Of a stretch of 64,000 bases of DNA, positions 34,905-43,764 are shown piece after piece. A program made the translations under genes and the position numbers. The DNA is from Chryseobacterium sp. BLS98 (GTDB lineage: Bacteria; Bacteroidota; Bacteroidia; Flavobacteriales; Weeksellaceae). Numbering within the stretch: position 1 is the stretch's first letter; every line of letters starts with the position of its first letter. Under the pieces are notes generated by a model. The model saw only the letters and a list, made by a program, of their open reading frames with translations, was not told the DNA's origin and made no database searches. Where the stretch lies: contig NZ_LFNF01000003.1 in assembly GCF_001045445.1 (NCBI RefSeq), positions 682,001-746,000 of the forward strand. Reading direction: 5' to 3'.

Positions 34905-37283
34905 ATGCGAAGAAATCTACTATTCCTTTTATTTTTCTTAGTCGTATCGACATTTTTATATTCTCAAACAGACGGGCCCCGTAAGCCTCCCAAAAATCAA
35001 CCTTCAGGATCAGCTACTCAGAAAGCGGGCACTTTTATTGATGTGAATGCTCCGGGATATACGGAATCCAGCTATTCCATTACACAGCTGGTGAAAGATG
35101 TCCTGATCTCTTCAGGTACAAATACCTGCGTAACACCTGCGGTATCCAATGTAAAAATTACTCCGAACCATGCCGTATCTGATGCTGACAGATCATGGGG
35201 GTATTTCCACAAAGGAACTACCAATTTCCCCTTCAAGGATGGGATTGTGCTTTCTACAGGGAAAGCCAGAAGAGCAGGTAACGGACCGGAAGGGAACCTG
35301 AGTGATAATAACGGTGGAGGAACGGATTCCGATCTTGCACAGGCCATCGGATCTACCGGAACACTGACGGATGCTGTTCTTTTGGAATTTGACTTTGTAC
35401 CTACCACTTCACAGATTAAATTTAATTATATCCTGGCATCAGAAGAGTACTCCGGTTCATTTCCATGTCAGTATGCGGATGCTTTTGCTATTTTGCTAAG
35501 ACCAACATCGGGTGGACCTTACCAGAACATGGCAATATTACCTGGCGGTGCCGGTCCTGTAAGCATTACGAATATTCACCCGTTAATTTCCGGTGGCGGA
35601 GGATGCCCTGCTGTTAACGAACAGTTTTTTGGAGGCTATAATACCGGTAATGTTGAAACGAATTTTGAAGGAAGAACAATTCCTCTTACTGCAACTGCGA
35701 CTGTAATGGCAGGGCAGCAATATCACTTTAAAATGGTTGTTGCAGACTATTCACCGGGAAGTTATGAAGATCATGGCTGGGACTCTGCTGTATTTTTAGA
35801 AGGAGGATCATTTAACATTGGTGTTGAGCTTTTAGACCCTAGTGGTGCCACTTTGCCTTCTGATATCAATGTATGTGATAATGAACCTCAATTAATTACT
35901 GCTTCGGTAAGCGACCCTAATTTATTGTACCAATGGTATCTGAACGGCGCTCCTATAACTGGGGCAACTACTAATACCATTACGGCTGTTCAACCGGGAA
36001 CTTATACTATTGAGGTAAGTGTTCCGGGGAATCCTTGTCCGGGTAAAGCGACTATACAGATTCATGGAGGAACTACTCCACAGGCACAGGATGCTACGCT
36101 TCTGCTATGTTCCACGCCGGATATTACCACCTTTGACCTGACTGATGCTATGCCTTCAATAAGCCCGACTCCGGGAGCAGTATTCAAATTTTATGTCAAT
36201 CAGGCTGATGCTGTGGCTCAGAATGGTAATTATATTCAGAATATTTTAAACTATAACGGTACAGATGGACAGATCCTGTATGTTGTAGTATCAAACGGAG
36301 GGTTCTGCAGCAAAATGATAGAGCTGACCCTGCAAAAAGAAACCACACCAAAAGCAGGTATTAAATCTTCCAGAATAAAAATATGTCCGGGAGAGTCAGT
36401 AACCCTAACTGCTGATGGAGGCGTAACCTACCAGTGGGGTAATTTCCCTGGTACCGGAAATACCCAAACTGTAACTTTATACCAAACTACGACATTTACA
36501 GTGTATGCAGTCGGGACAAAAGGTTGTCGTTCATTAAACCCTGCTTCCATAACAGTAGAGGTAACCCCTGAGATTACCTCACCTTTAAAAGATGTAGAAA
36601 TGTGTTTGGGTGACCGTATTACATTAGATGCTGGTGCCGGTCCGAATTATAAATATTTATGGAGTACGGGAGCGACTACTCAGACTATTACTGCAGACAG
36701 CTGGGGTATTTACACCGTAGAAGTCGATAACGGATTCTGTAAAAAGATTTTCACGGCGAAAGTAGGAGGTGCAGCCACTCCTTTTGTGACAGCAGTTCAG
36801 TATGAAAGTGCTAAGAAAACCGTGACAATTATTGCTGAAAATCCTATGATGAACAATACGCCAAGTACTTTGGAATATTCCCTGGATAATGGAATTACAT
36901 GGCAGCAGTCCAATATTTTCACCAACCTTTTAGACAATACCAACTATACTGTATTGATCAGAAGAGTAGGGACTCATTGTGTTGGAACTTTTGATTTCTA
37001 TACACTTCAGATCAATAATATCATTACACCGAATAATGATGGGGTGAATGATGTATTGGATCTTAAAGCATTGGGTGAATTCAAAAATTTCACAGGATCT
37101 ATATTTGACAGATATGGCGTTGAAATGTTCAGGTTCTCTAAAGAAAAACCGGTCTGGGACGGAACAGTGGGAGGAAAAAAACTTCCTACAGCGACTTATT
37201 GGTATAAGTTTAATTTCGAATACCCTAAGTCAAAAGCTCAGATGAACTGGTCCGGATGGATCATGCTTAAGAATCGTGAATAA
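34905..37283 (+). CDS. choice-of-anchor L surface protein, T9SS type B sorting domain (copy 3)
   Basis: 792 residues with the same layout as copy 1. Signal peptide (to about 24), a proline- and glutamine-rich linker, a choice-of-anchor L domain (about 45-310; LEFDFVPTTSQIKFNYILASEEY, ITNIHPLISGGGGCP, MVVADYSPGSYEDHGWDSAVFLEGG), Ig-like modules (about 315-640; VCDNEPQLITASVSD, LLLCSTPDITTFDL, RIKICPGESVTLTADGGVTYQWGN, MCLGDRITLDAGAGPNYKYLWSTG), and a type B sorting domain (about 705-792; ITPNNDGVNDVLDL, IFDRYGVEMFRFSKEK, GWIMLKN). Likely surface adhesin or matrix protein; the ligand is unknown. Convergent with rsmA. Confidence 0.9.
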   Translation: MRRNLLFLLFFLVVSTFLYSQTDGPRKPPKNQPSGSATQKAGTFIDVNAPGYTESSYSITQLVKDVLISSGTNTCVTPAVSNVKITPNHAVSDADRSWGYFHKGTTNFPFKDGIVLSTGKARRAGNGPEGNLSDNNGGGTDSDLAQAIGSTGTLTDAVLLEFDFVPTTSQIKFNYILASEEYSGSFPCQYADAFAILLRPTSGGPYQNMAILPGGAGPVSITNIHPLISGGGGCPAVNEQFFGGYNTGNVETNFEGRTIPLTATATVMAGQQYHFKMVVADYSPGSYEDHGWDSAVFLEGGSFNIGVELLDPSGATLPSDINVCDNEPQLITASVSDPNLLYQWYLNGAPITGATTNTITAVQPGTYTIEVSVPGNPCPGKATIQIHGGTTPQAQDATLLLCSTPDITTFDLTDAMPSISPTPGAVFKFYVNQADAVAQNGNYIQNILNYNGTDGQILYVVVSNGGFCSKMIELTLQKETTPKAGIKSSRIKICPGESVTLTADGGVTYQWGNFPGTGNTQTVTLYQTTTFTVYAVGTKGCRSLNPASITVEVTPEITSPLKDVEMCLGDRITLDAGAGPNYKYLWSTGATTQTITADSWGIYTVEVDNGFCKKIFTAKVGGAATPFVTAVQYESAKKTVTIIAENPMMNNTPSTLEYSLDNGITWQQSNIFTNLLDNTNYTVLIRRVGTHCVGTFDFYTLQINNIITPNNDGVNDVLDLKALGEFKNFTGSIFDRYGVEMFRFSKEKPVWDGTVGGKKLPTATYWYKFNFEYPKSKAQMNWSGWIMLKNRE

Positions 37284-37302
37284 AAGACAAAGGATACAGA
37301 AG

Positions 37303-37336
37303 AGCCTTTCAAGAAAACTTGAAAGGCTTTTTTATT
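37303..37336. terminator. terminator shared by the third surface gene and rsmA
   Basis: AGCCTTTCAAG/CTTGAAAGGCT (37303-37313, 37318-37328), four-base loop, T run downstream on the plus strand. Confidence 0.82.
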
Positions 37337-37348
37337 TTTGAACTGTCT

Positions 37349-38119
37349 TTATTGATTCTGTTTCCAGAGATTGGCAAAACCGATAAAATCTGAAACACTG
37401 AGCTCTTCTGCTCTTTTATCTAAGAATTCATGAGTTTTTAAAGCTTCAGGAATATTCAGGATTTTCAGGGAATTTGAAAGCTTTTTTCTTCTCTGGTTAA
37501 ACCCTGCTTTTACGATCTGTTTGAAAAGAACTTCATTTCCTGCCAGGCCTTCTTTTGGATTCCTTGTCAGCCGGATAACGCCTGATTTTACTTTAGGAGG
37601 CGGATTAAATACATTTTCGTGAACCGTGAACAGATAAGAGACATCGTAATATGCCTGGATCAGGACAGAAAGAATACCATAATCTTTAGTTCTGGGTACG
37701 GCTGCCGTTCGCTCGGCCACTTCTTTCTGGAACATTCCTACCATTTCAGGAATCTGCTGATAATAATCAACAATCTTGAAAAGAATCTGGGAGGAGATGT
37801 TGTATGGAAAATTACCGATGATCGCAATCTGCTCTCCATTGATAAAATGGAAATCCTGCTTCAGGAAATCTCCCACAAAAGTATTTTCCGTAATCTTAGG
37901 ATAGTTGTTTTTCAGGTATTCTATAGATTCGGTATCAATCTCTGCCAGATAGACCGTCTGATCTTTTTCCAGCAGGTATTTGGTAAGAACGCCCATTCCG
38001 GGACCTACTTCCATGACGTTTTTATAGCCTTCAAAACTAAGACCTTCCACGATTTTTCTCGCGATATTTTCATCTGTCAGAAAGTGCTGTCCAAGATGTT
38101 TTTTTGCTTTTACACTCAA
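37349..38119 (-). CDS. rsmA: 16S rRNA (adenine1518/1519-N6) dimethyltransferase
   Basis: Dimethylates two adjacent adenosines in helix 45 of 16S rRNA during late 30S assembly, using SAM (also called KsgA). 256 residues. The N-terminal GQHFLTDENIARKIV (about 10-24), the SAM motif EVGPGMGVLTKYLLE (about 38-52), and NFPYNISSQILFKI (about 103-116; NFPY is the catalytic NxPY motif) are all present. The C-terminal domain ends in the expected hydrophobic helical stretch. It is transcribed leftward from the gap before ftsX. Confidence 0.97.
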   Translation of the reverse strand: MSVKAKKHLGQHFLTDENIARKIVEGLSFEGYKNVMEVGPGMGVLTKYLLEKDQTVYLAEIDTESIEYLKNNYPKITENTFVGDFLKQDFHFINGEQIAIIGNFPYNISSQILFKIVDYYQQIPEMVGMFQKEVAERTAAVPRTKDYGILSVLIQAYYDVSYLFTVHENVFNPPPKVKSGVIRLTRNPKEGLAGNEVLFKQIVKAGFNQRRKKLSNSLKILNIPEALKTHEFLDKRAEELSVSDFIGFANLWKQNQ

Positions 38120-38210
38120 AGTTTTTTATGATTTTATTAACAATGATTTTCTTTATTTCGTCCCAAATTTCGGAAGATTTTTTCTATTTTAGCCAAAAAT
38201 TTTAATATTA

Positions 38211-39110
38211 ATGGCTAAATCTGTTGATGAGTTTAATAAGAAAAGGCTTCGGTCAAGCAATATTACAGTAGTAATAAGTATCGCATTAGTGCTATTTTTG
38301 TTAGGATTAATGGGGCTTATTTTAATCAATGCCCAGAAGTATTCTGATTACATAAAAGAACAGCTTGTGGTAAATGCTTATTTTGATGAAAATTTTGATG
38401 TAAAAGATTCTGTAAAAATTGCAAAACTAGAAGAAGAAACTTTTAAAAAGGTACAGACATTAGCTCCTGTAAAAAAAGCGACCTATATTTCAAGAGATAT
38501 GGCGGCTAAAGAAGCCAAGAAAACGATGGGAATAGACAGTGATGCGCTTTTTGAGGAAAATATTTTTCCTTCATCTATCGAGGTGGCATTAAAACCTGAA
38601 TATGTGGATCCGGCTAAAATTGATGAAGCCATTAAAGTGATTAAAGCCGTTCCGGGGATTGTAGATGTTAAAAATGACAGTACTCTGATGGTGGATGTTT
38701 ATAATAACCTGAGCAGAATCCTGAAATGGATCCTGGGTTTTTCTGTTTTATTCCTGATCCTGGCAGTTGTTTTAATTAACAATTCAATCCGTCTGAAAAT
38801 ATTCTCCAAGAGATTTATTATCAAAACCATGCAGCTGGTAGGGGCTAAAAGAAGGTTTATCCTTAAGCCGTTTATCATTGAGGCAATTATTCTGGGAGCT
38901 ATAGGATCCTTGATCGGGCTTCTGGCACTGGGGGGTGTATGGTATTACTTTACAAGCCAGATTGGTTCAGCTTTCGTACAGGATACCAACCAATATTTCT
39001 GGCTGGTTATCTTAGTGCTTGGCGTAGGAATTTTTATATCTGTCCTAAGTACCATTTTCGCTACATGGAGATTCTTAAAATCAAACGTTGACGATTTATA
39101 TTACTCTTAA
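38211..39110 (+). CDS. ftsX: cell-division ABC transporter permease FtsX
   Basis: Membrane subunit of the FtsE-FtsX complex, which links cytokinesis to cell-wall hydrolase activation. 299 residues: N-terminal cytoplasmic tail, one membrane helix (about 19-41; VVISIALVLFLLGLMGLIL), a large periplasmic loop (about 45-170; ending near RILKWILGF), and three C-terminal membrane helices in the FtsX domain (KTMQLVGAKRRFILKPF). FtsE is not in the window. The next gene starts 2 bases after the stop, so the set ftsX-DUF3098-uppP-lipoprotein-truB-rluF forms an operon-like run typical of Bacteroidetes. Confidence 0.93.
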   Translation: MAKSVDEFNKKRLRSSNITVVISIALVLFLLGLMGLILINAQKYSDYIKEQLVVNAYFDENFDVKDSVKIAKLEEETFKKVQTLAPVKKATYISRDMAAKEAKKTMGIDSDALFEENIFPSSIEVALKPEYVDPAKIDEAIKVIKAVPGIVDVKNDSTLMVDVYNNLSRILKWILGFSVLFLILAVVLINNSIRLKIFSKRFIIKTMQLVGAKRRFILKPFIIEAIILGAIGSLIGLLALGGVWYYFTSQIGSAFVQDTNQYFWLVILVLGVGIFISVLSTIFATWRFLKSNVDDLYYS

Positions 39111-39112
39111 TA

Positions 39113-39409
39113 ATGAGCAAAAAAACAAATAAACTGACCGCTTCAGAGTTTGGCAAAGAAACCGAAGTACCACAGGAAAACACCTTTTATTTCGGGCAGC
39201 AGAACTTCAAGTGGATGCTGATAGGTCTGGCCTTTATCGTAGTAGGCTTTCTACTGATGATGGGACCGGATGCTAACACGGTAGATGGTAAATTTGATCC
39301 CAATGCATGGAATGACGGTATTTTTTCCATCCGCAGGATCAGAATTGCGCCGCTGTTTGTAGTGATAGGCTTTGCAATAGAAGTTTACGCTATTTTAAAA
39401 AGAAAATAA
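39113..39409 (+). CDS. DUF3098 family membrane protein
   Basis: 98 residues with two membrane helices (FKWMLIGLAFIVVGFLLMMG, about 30-49, and IAPLFVVIGFAIEVYAIL, about 77-94) separated by a periplasmic loop with DANTVDGKFDPNAWN. This matches DUF3098, a small Bacteroidetes family usually found next to ftsX. Its role is unknown; an ftsX/cell-envelope context is suggested by the 2-base gap to ftsX and the downstream uppP. Confidence 0.85.
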   Translation: MSKKTNKLTASEFGKETEVPQENTFYFGQQNFKWMLIGLAFIVVGFLLMMGPDANTVDGKFDPNAWNDGIFSIRRIRIAPLFVVIGFAIEVYAILKRK

Positions 39410-39508
39410 ATTATACATTCTTTATTTAGAGATTAAAAGGTGAACGGATTTAGATAAACTTTCTAAATTCAGCATCTTTTAATCTTTAAACTTTTATATA
39501 CACAAAAT

Positions 39509-40327
39509 ATGGATTTAATTAAAGCAATCATTATTGCTATTATTGAAGGGCTTACAGAGTATCTTCCTATTTCTTCTACCGCACACATGGGATTTGCAGC
39601 CAATATTATGGGTCTGCAGGAAGATGAATTTCTGAAAATGTTCCAGGTGTCTATTCAGTTTGGGGCTATTCTATCCGTTGTGGTGGCCTATTGGAAAAAG
39701 TTTTTTGATCTGAAAAATCTTCAGTTTTACTATAAGCTTGCTTTTGCTGTAGTTCCGGCATTGGTGCTGGGCTATTTATTTGATGATAAAATTGAAGCTG
39801 TTCTGGGAAACCAGATTGCTATTTCTTCAGTTTTGGTATTGGGAGGAATCGTTCTGCTTTTTGCGGACAAATGGTTCAGAAATCCTGTAATTGATGATGA
39901 AAAGGGAATTACCATCAGAAAAGCAATTACCATAGGTTTTTGGCAGTGTCTGGCGATGATGCCGGGAACCAGCCGAAGTGCTGCTTCTATCATTGGAGGG
40001 ATGTCACAAGGGCTTACAAGAAAAGCTGCGGCGGAATTTTCATTTTTCCTGGCAGTTCCAACTATGCTGGCAGTAACCGTATATTCCGTTTTCCTGAAAA
40101 CATGGGGTAAAGAATCCGGAAACCCTCAAAAAGGATATGAAATGATCATGGCATCTCAGGATCATATTATGATCTTTGTGATAGGAAATATTGTGGCATT
40201 TATCGTCGCATTGATCGCTATTAAAGCTTTCATCGGGGTATTGAACAAATATGGTTTCAGACCCTGGGGATGGTACCGTATCTTTGTGGGAATCGCCCTG
40301 CTAATCTATTTCTATTTCTTTAAATAA
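39509..40327 (+). CDS. uppP: undecaprenyl-diphosphate phosphatase
   Basis: Membrane enzyme (BacA family) that converts undecaprenyl diphosphate to the monophosphate, recycling the lipid carrier of peptidoglycan and other polymers; overexpression gives bacitracin resistance. 272 residues with about eight membrane segments. Active-site motifs: EGLTEYLPISSTAHMG (about 13-28, the family's EGxTExLPxSS motif) and MPGTSRSAASIIGGMSQGLTR (about 151-171; the PGxSRS motif reads PGTSRS). Lies 99 bases after DUF3098 and 4 bases before the lipoprotein gene. Confidence 0.95.
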   Translation: MDLIKAIIIAIIEGLTEYLPISSTAHMGFAANIMGLQEDEFLKMFQVSIQFGAILSVVVAYWKKFFDLKNLQFYYKLAFAVVPALVLGYLFDDKIEAVLGNQIAISSVLVLGGIVLLFADKWFRNPVIDDEKGITIRKAITIGFWQCLAMMPGTSRSAASIIGGMSQGLTRKAAAEFSFFLAVPTMLAVTVYSVFLKTWGKESGNPQKGYEMIMASQDHIMIFVIGNIVAFIVALIAIKAFIGVLNKYGFRPWGWYRIFVGIALLIYFYFFK

Positions 40328-40331
40328 GTTT

Positions 40332-40784
40332 ATGAAGATTAATATTATTTTAAAGCTATTGGTATTTTCCGGTTTAATTGTTTCCTGTACGCCTGCCCAT
40401 ACGCTGTTCGTAAAAAATAACACTGGTGAAAGAACAGAATTCTTTGTTGAACTCAAAGAAAAAAACACAGCTGAAGATGTATTAATCTGCAAAGAGCTTG
40501 TACCAGATGAAAAGCTGGACCATAAACCTTTTATGGAATATAGCAAAGGAGGAAAATGTTACCGTCAGAAAATTACATCTGTCAGTAAAACAAGCTATAA
40601 GTTCAATTTACCGGAACATTATACAGTGAATATTGCCCCTAATAATTCCGTGTATCCTTTTAAGAATATTTATTACTTCATTGGAGATAAAAAATGCTTT
40701 GTTAATGTAGAAAACGGCCCTGAATGCAGGCAGAAAGTCAATAAACTGCCAAGTTTAGTAAGTATCACCGAAATTTTAGAATAA
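40332..40784 (+). CDS. small lipoprotein of unknown function
   Basis: 150 residues with a lipoprotein signal, hydrophobic LLVFSGLIVSC and the lipobox Cys near residue 18, followed by TPAHTLFVKNNTGE. The rest is a small soluble beta-rich domain with basic and acidic stretches (LVPDEKLDHKPFMEYSKGGKCYRQKI) and three cysteines that may form a disulfide. No family recognised. The stop overlaps the start of truB by one base, so it is translationally coupled to truB. Confidence 0.78.
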   Translation: MKINIILKLLVFSGLIVSCTPAHTLFVKNNTGERTEFFVELKEKNTAEDVLICKELVPDEKLDHKPFMEYSKGGKCYRQKITSVSKTSYKFNLPEHYTVNIAPNNSVYPFKNIYYFIGDKKCFVNVENGPECRQKVNKLPSLVSITEILE

Positions 40785-41482
40785 TGACTGCTGAAGAATT
40801 GCAATCAGGATATGTTTTTTTATTGGACAAACCTTTGGACTGGACTTCTTTCCAGGCTGTCAATAAAATGAAATACAAACTCAAAAGAGAGTTTAATCTT
40901 CCCAAGAAATTTAAAATAGGCCACGCCGGAACCCTTGATCCAAGAGCAACAGGCCTGCTTATTGTCTGCTGTGGGAAATTCACAAAGAAAATTCCTGAAA
41001 TTCAGGATGCTCCTAAAGAATACTGGACCGAAATTAAAATAGGTGTACAGACAGAATCTTATGATACGGAAAAACCTGAAATACTTCATCAGGATATAGC
41101 CCACATTACCGAAGAACAGATAAAAGAAGTTCTTGAAAAATTTGTAGGGGAAATAGAACAGAAACCGCCGGTATATTCAGCAATAAAAGTTGACGGACAA
41201 AGAGCCTATAACCTGGCCAGAGCAGGAGAGGAAGTAGAGATGAAATCAAGGAAAACAACCATTTTCTACATTAATGATATTAAAATCAACCTTCCTTTGG
41301 TCGGCTTTACAGTAGGCTGTTCAAAAGGAACGTATATCAGAAGCCTGGCTCATGATATTGGGCAGGAATTGGGAGTAGGCGCCTACCTTACTCAACTCAG
41401 ACGTACTAAAATAGGTGATTATACCATTGAAAATGCTACAACAGATTTCCTGGACAACGAATACAGATTTGAAAATTTATAA
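40784..41482 (+). CDS. truB: tRNA pseudouridine55 synthase
   Basis: Makes pseudouridine 55 in the T-loop of tRNAs. 232 residues, somewhat short, with no C-terminal PUA domain. The start region is [18 protein letters not shown] and the catalytic motif is [13 protein letters not shown] with D52. Later [16 protein letters not shown] and [19 protein letters not shown] fit TruB. One-base overlap with the lipoprotein stop; rluF follows after 62 bases. Confidence 0.96.
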   Translation: MTAEELQSGYVFLLDKPLDWTSFQAVNKMKYKLKREFNLPKKFKIGHAGTLDPRATGLLIVCCGKFTKKIPEIQDAPKEYWTEIKIGVQTESYDTEKPEILHQDIAHITEEQIKEVLEKFVGEIEQKPPVYSAIKVDGQRAYNLARAGEEVEMKSRKTTIFYINDIKINLPLVGFTVGCSKGTYIRSLAHDIGQELGVGAYLTQLRRTKIGDYTIENATTDFLDNEYRFENL

Positions 41483-41544
41483 TTAAAAGTCGTATTTTTA
41501 CTTATCCCGGGAAATTAAAATTATACAGGTTACGGAGAAGACTA

Positions 41545-42267
41545 ATGGAAAAAACGCGTATCAATAAATATTTATCAGAAGTCGGTTATTGCTCAAGAAG
41601 AGCAGCGGATAAGCTTTTGGAAGAGGGAAGGATAACCATTAACGGAAAAGTTCCGGAAATGGGGACCAAAGTTTCGGATGAAGATCTTGTAGAAGTAGAT
41701 GGAAAACCGATCCGTGAACCTCAGGATAAGCCTGTTTACATTGCTTTTAATAAACCTGTGGGCATCGTCTGTACTACAGACACCAAACGTGAGAAAAACA
41801 ATATCGTAGATTATATTAACCACCCGAAAAGAATTTTCCCCATTGGAAGGTTGGATAAGCCCAGTGAAGGCCTTATTCTGCTTACCAGCGACGGAGATAT
41901 CGTTAATAAAATCCTGAGGGCAAGAAACAACCACGAAAAAGAATATATTGTACGTGTAGACAAACCCATTTCTCCTAAATTCCTTGAAAAAATGAGAAAC
42001 GGAGTCCCGATTCTGGACACAGTCACTAAAAAATGTGAAGTAGAAAAGATCGATGATATGACTTTCCGGATTATCCTTACCCAGGGACTGAACAGGCAGA
42101 TCCGCAGAATGTGTGAATTCCTTGGTTACGAAGTAAAGAAGCTGAAACGTATCCGTATCATGAACATTAAGCTGGATCTTCCGGTAGGGAAATGGCGCGA
42201 TCTTACAGAAGAAGAATTTAATACACTCAGCAATCTCCTTTCTGATTCTGTCAAAACAATCGATTAA
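41545..42267 (+). CDS. rluF: 23S rRNA pseudouridine2604 synthase (RluF type)
   Basis: RsuA/RluB-family pseudouridine synthase, 240 residues. An N-terminal S4 RNA-binding domain (about 1-60; [21 protein letters not shown]) precedes the catalytic domain. D104 is the likely nucleophile in [48 protein letters not shown] and [20 protein letters not shown] match E. coli RluF most closely, so the target is probably U2604 of 23S rRNA. A terminator follows; last gene of the ftsX run. Confidence 0.9.
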   Translation: MEKTRINKYLSEVGYCSRRAADKLLEEGRITINGKVPEMGTKVSDEDLVEVDGKPIREPQDKPVYIAFNKPVGIVCTTDTKREKNNIVDYINHPKRIFPIGRLDKPSEGLILLTSDGDIVNKILRARNNHEKEYIVRVDKPISPKFLEKMRNGVPILDTVTKKCEVEKIDDMTFRIILTQGLNRQIRRMCEFLGYEVKKLKRIRIMNIKLDLPVGKWRDLTEEEFNTLSNLLSDSVKTID

Positions 42268-42285
42268 GTTGAGATCATTAATATA

Positions 42286-42325
42286 AAAAGTAAGCAGGGA
42301 AATATTTTCCTGCTTACTTTTTTAT
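42286..42325 (+). terminator. terminator of the ftsX-rluF run
   Basis: 15-base stem with one G-T wobble (42286-42300 with 42307-42321), loop AATATT, then T. Confidence 0.85.
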
Positions 42326-42464
42326 ATCTGTTATTTTGTAAACGATCATAATAGGAAATATTAAAATGTTATTATTCAATAATATTCACACATTGGTGTA
42401 ATATTTTTAGTTTGTTAGTGAAAATATATTATATTTATAAAGTAACTATTAAAACTAAAAAACC

Positions 42465-43685
42465 ATGAAATTAAAATTTAATTTACTCTCCCTTATTATT
42501 TTAACAATATTTTCTAATTGTCAAAATGATAACCATAATCCGGATCTTCCGCATGATACTTCTTTTTATATTGACTATAGAAGTTTGGAAGGATTGTCGG
42601 ATGGTATAGCTGTAATTGAGCTTGATCCTGAAGCCCCAAATTTCGGACATATCAGCAGCAAACTTGAACTGGGCGTTGGTGTTCTGCCTCACCATCTCTA
42701 TTATAATCAGGGCGCAAATAAATTGTATACCACTGCTTTAGGAGGCAATTATCTCTACCAGATACAAACGGAAAAAGACAAAAACGGACAGCCAAAATTA
42801 GTGAATGCTACCCCTATTGATACTGGAGAGAATACCGTAGGAGAAAATTTATTTTTTACCAATGATGGAAGATATTTTATGACTTTTATGGGCGGGGCAG
42901 GAGGACCAAAAGATGGTAGTATAGGTGTTTTCAATGCCAGTAATAACCAGCTTATTAAAACAATTAAAGCTCCCATTCAAACCAATCCAAATCAATTTAT
43001 TATGTACCCGCATGGTATTTCTGTTAATGAGGAAAAGGGATTAATGATGGTCACTTCAACCATTCACCCGGATCTTACTACCGGAATGGGAAATACCTGT
43101 ACCTTATTAGATATGAATACTTATGAATTAAAAGAGACCTACCTGGTAGCAGACTCACAAACAGATATGTCCAGTCCGGTCGAGGTTCTGCTGCTGCGTG
43201 GAAAATTTCCACAATTTGCCCTTGCAACGACAATGCTGGGTGGCGATATCTGGATTGCTCCATACAATACCACCACCAAAAAGTATGATGCTTTTAGTAA
43301 AATATTTGACGGAAGTACACAGGGATTAGGTTGGACACTCGAAATGTACATCGATGATAACAGCAGGCTCTATGTAAGTTTTGCAGATCCTGGAAAAGTT
43401 TTGGTTTTTGATATAAGTAACCTCCCTCAGCTAAAGCTTTTAAAAACCCTTACCGCAGATAAAGGAGCACATCATATGGTTTTCTTTAAAACCAAAAAAG
43501 GAAAAGAAGTGGTAGCAGTACAAAATAACCTGCTGGATATTCCAAACTTAAATTCCGGAACCATCAGTGTTATTGAGATCGAAACGGGAAAAACATTAGG
43601 GACCATCGATTTACGTAACAAATATGGAATACTGCCTGAATCAATTGAAGGAACCAATGGTCCCAGCAGCTATATGCATCACTAA
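42465..43685 (+). CDS. beta-propeller lipoprotein of unknown function
   Basis: 406 residues. A lipoprotein signal ends at the lipobox FSNC (Cys near residue 19). The rest reads as repeated four-stranded blades: GIAVIELDPEAP, LPHHLYYNQGANKLYTTALGGNYLYQI, GSIGVFNASNNQLI, GISVNEEKGLMMVTSTIHPDLTTG, KVLVFDISNLPQLKLL, GTISVIEIETGKTLG. This is the style of YncE/lactonase-like seven-bladed propellers. Histidines recur in PHHL, YPHG, AHHM and a terminal MHH, which might bind metal; similarity to selenium-binding/methanethiol-oxidase propellers is only a thought. Periplasmic or outer-membrane attached. Confidence 0.75.
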   Translation: MKLKFNLLSLIILTIFSNCQNDNHNPDLPHDTSFYIDYRSLEGLSDGIAVIELDPEAPNFGHISSKLELGVGVLPHHLYYNQGANKLYTTALGGNYLYQIQTEKDKNGQPKLVNATPIDTGENTVGENLFFTNDGRYFMTFMGGAGGPKDGSIGVFNASNNQLIKTIKAPIQTNPNQFIMYPHGISVNEEKGLMMVTSTIHPDLTTGMGNTCTLLDMNTYELKETYLVADSQTDMSSPVEVLLLRGKFPQFALATTMLGGDIWIAPYNTTTKKYDAFSKIFDGSTQGLGWTLEMYIDDNSRLYVSFADPGKVLVFDISNLPQLKLLKTLTADKGAHHMVFFKTKKGKEVVAVQNNLLDIPNLNSGTISVIEIETGKTLGTIDLRNKYGILPESIEGTNGPSSYMHH

Positions 43686-43710
43686 ACTTAAAATAATACG
43701 CCAAATTAAA

Positions 43711-43750
43711 AACTATCCAAAATAGCAGAAGTTGTTTTGGGTAGTTTTTA
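43711..43750. terminator. terminator after the propeller gene
   Basis: AACTATCCAAAA/TTTTGGGTAGTT (43711-43722, 43735-43746, one wobble), then T. Confidence 0.75.
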
Positions 43751-43764
43751 CTATGGGATTCCAG

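Noticed and set aside
37619..38131. 170-residue plus-strand frame opposite rsmA
   Set aside because: Antisense shadow of a well-supported methyltransferase.
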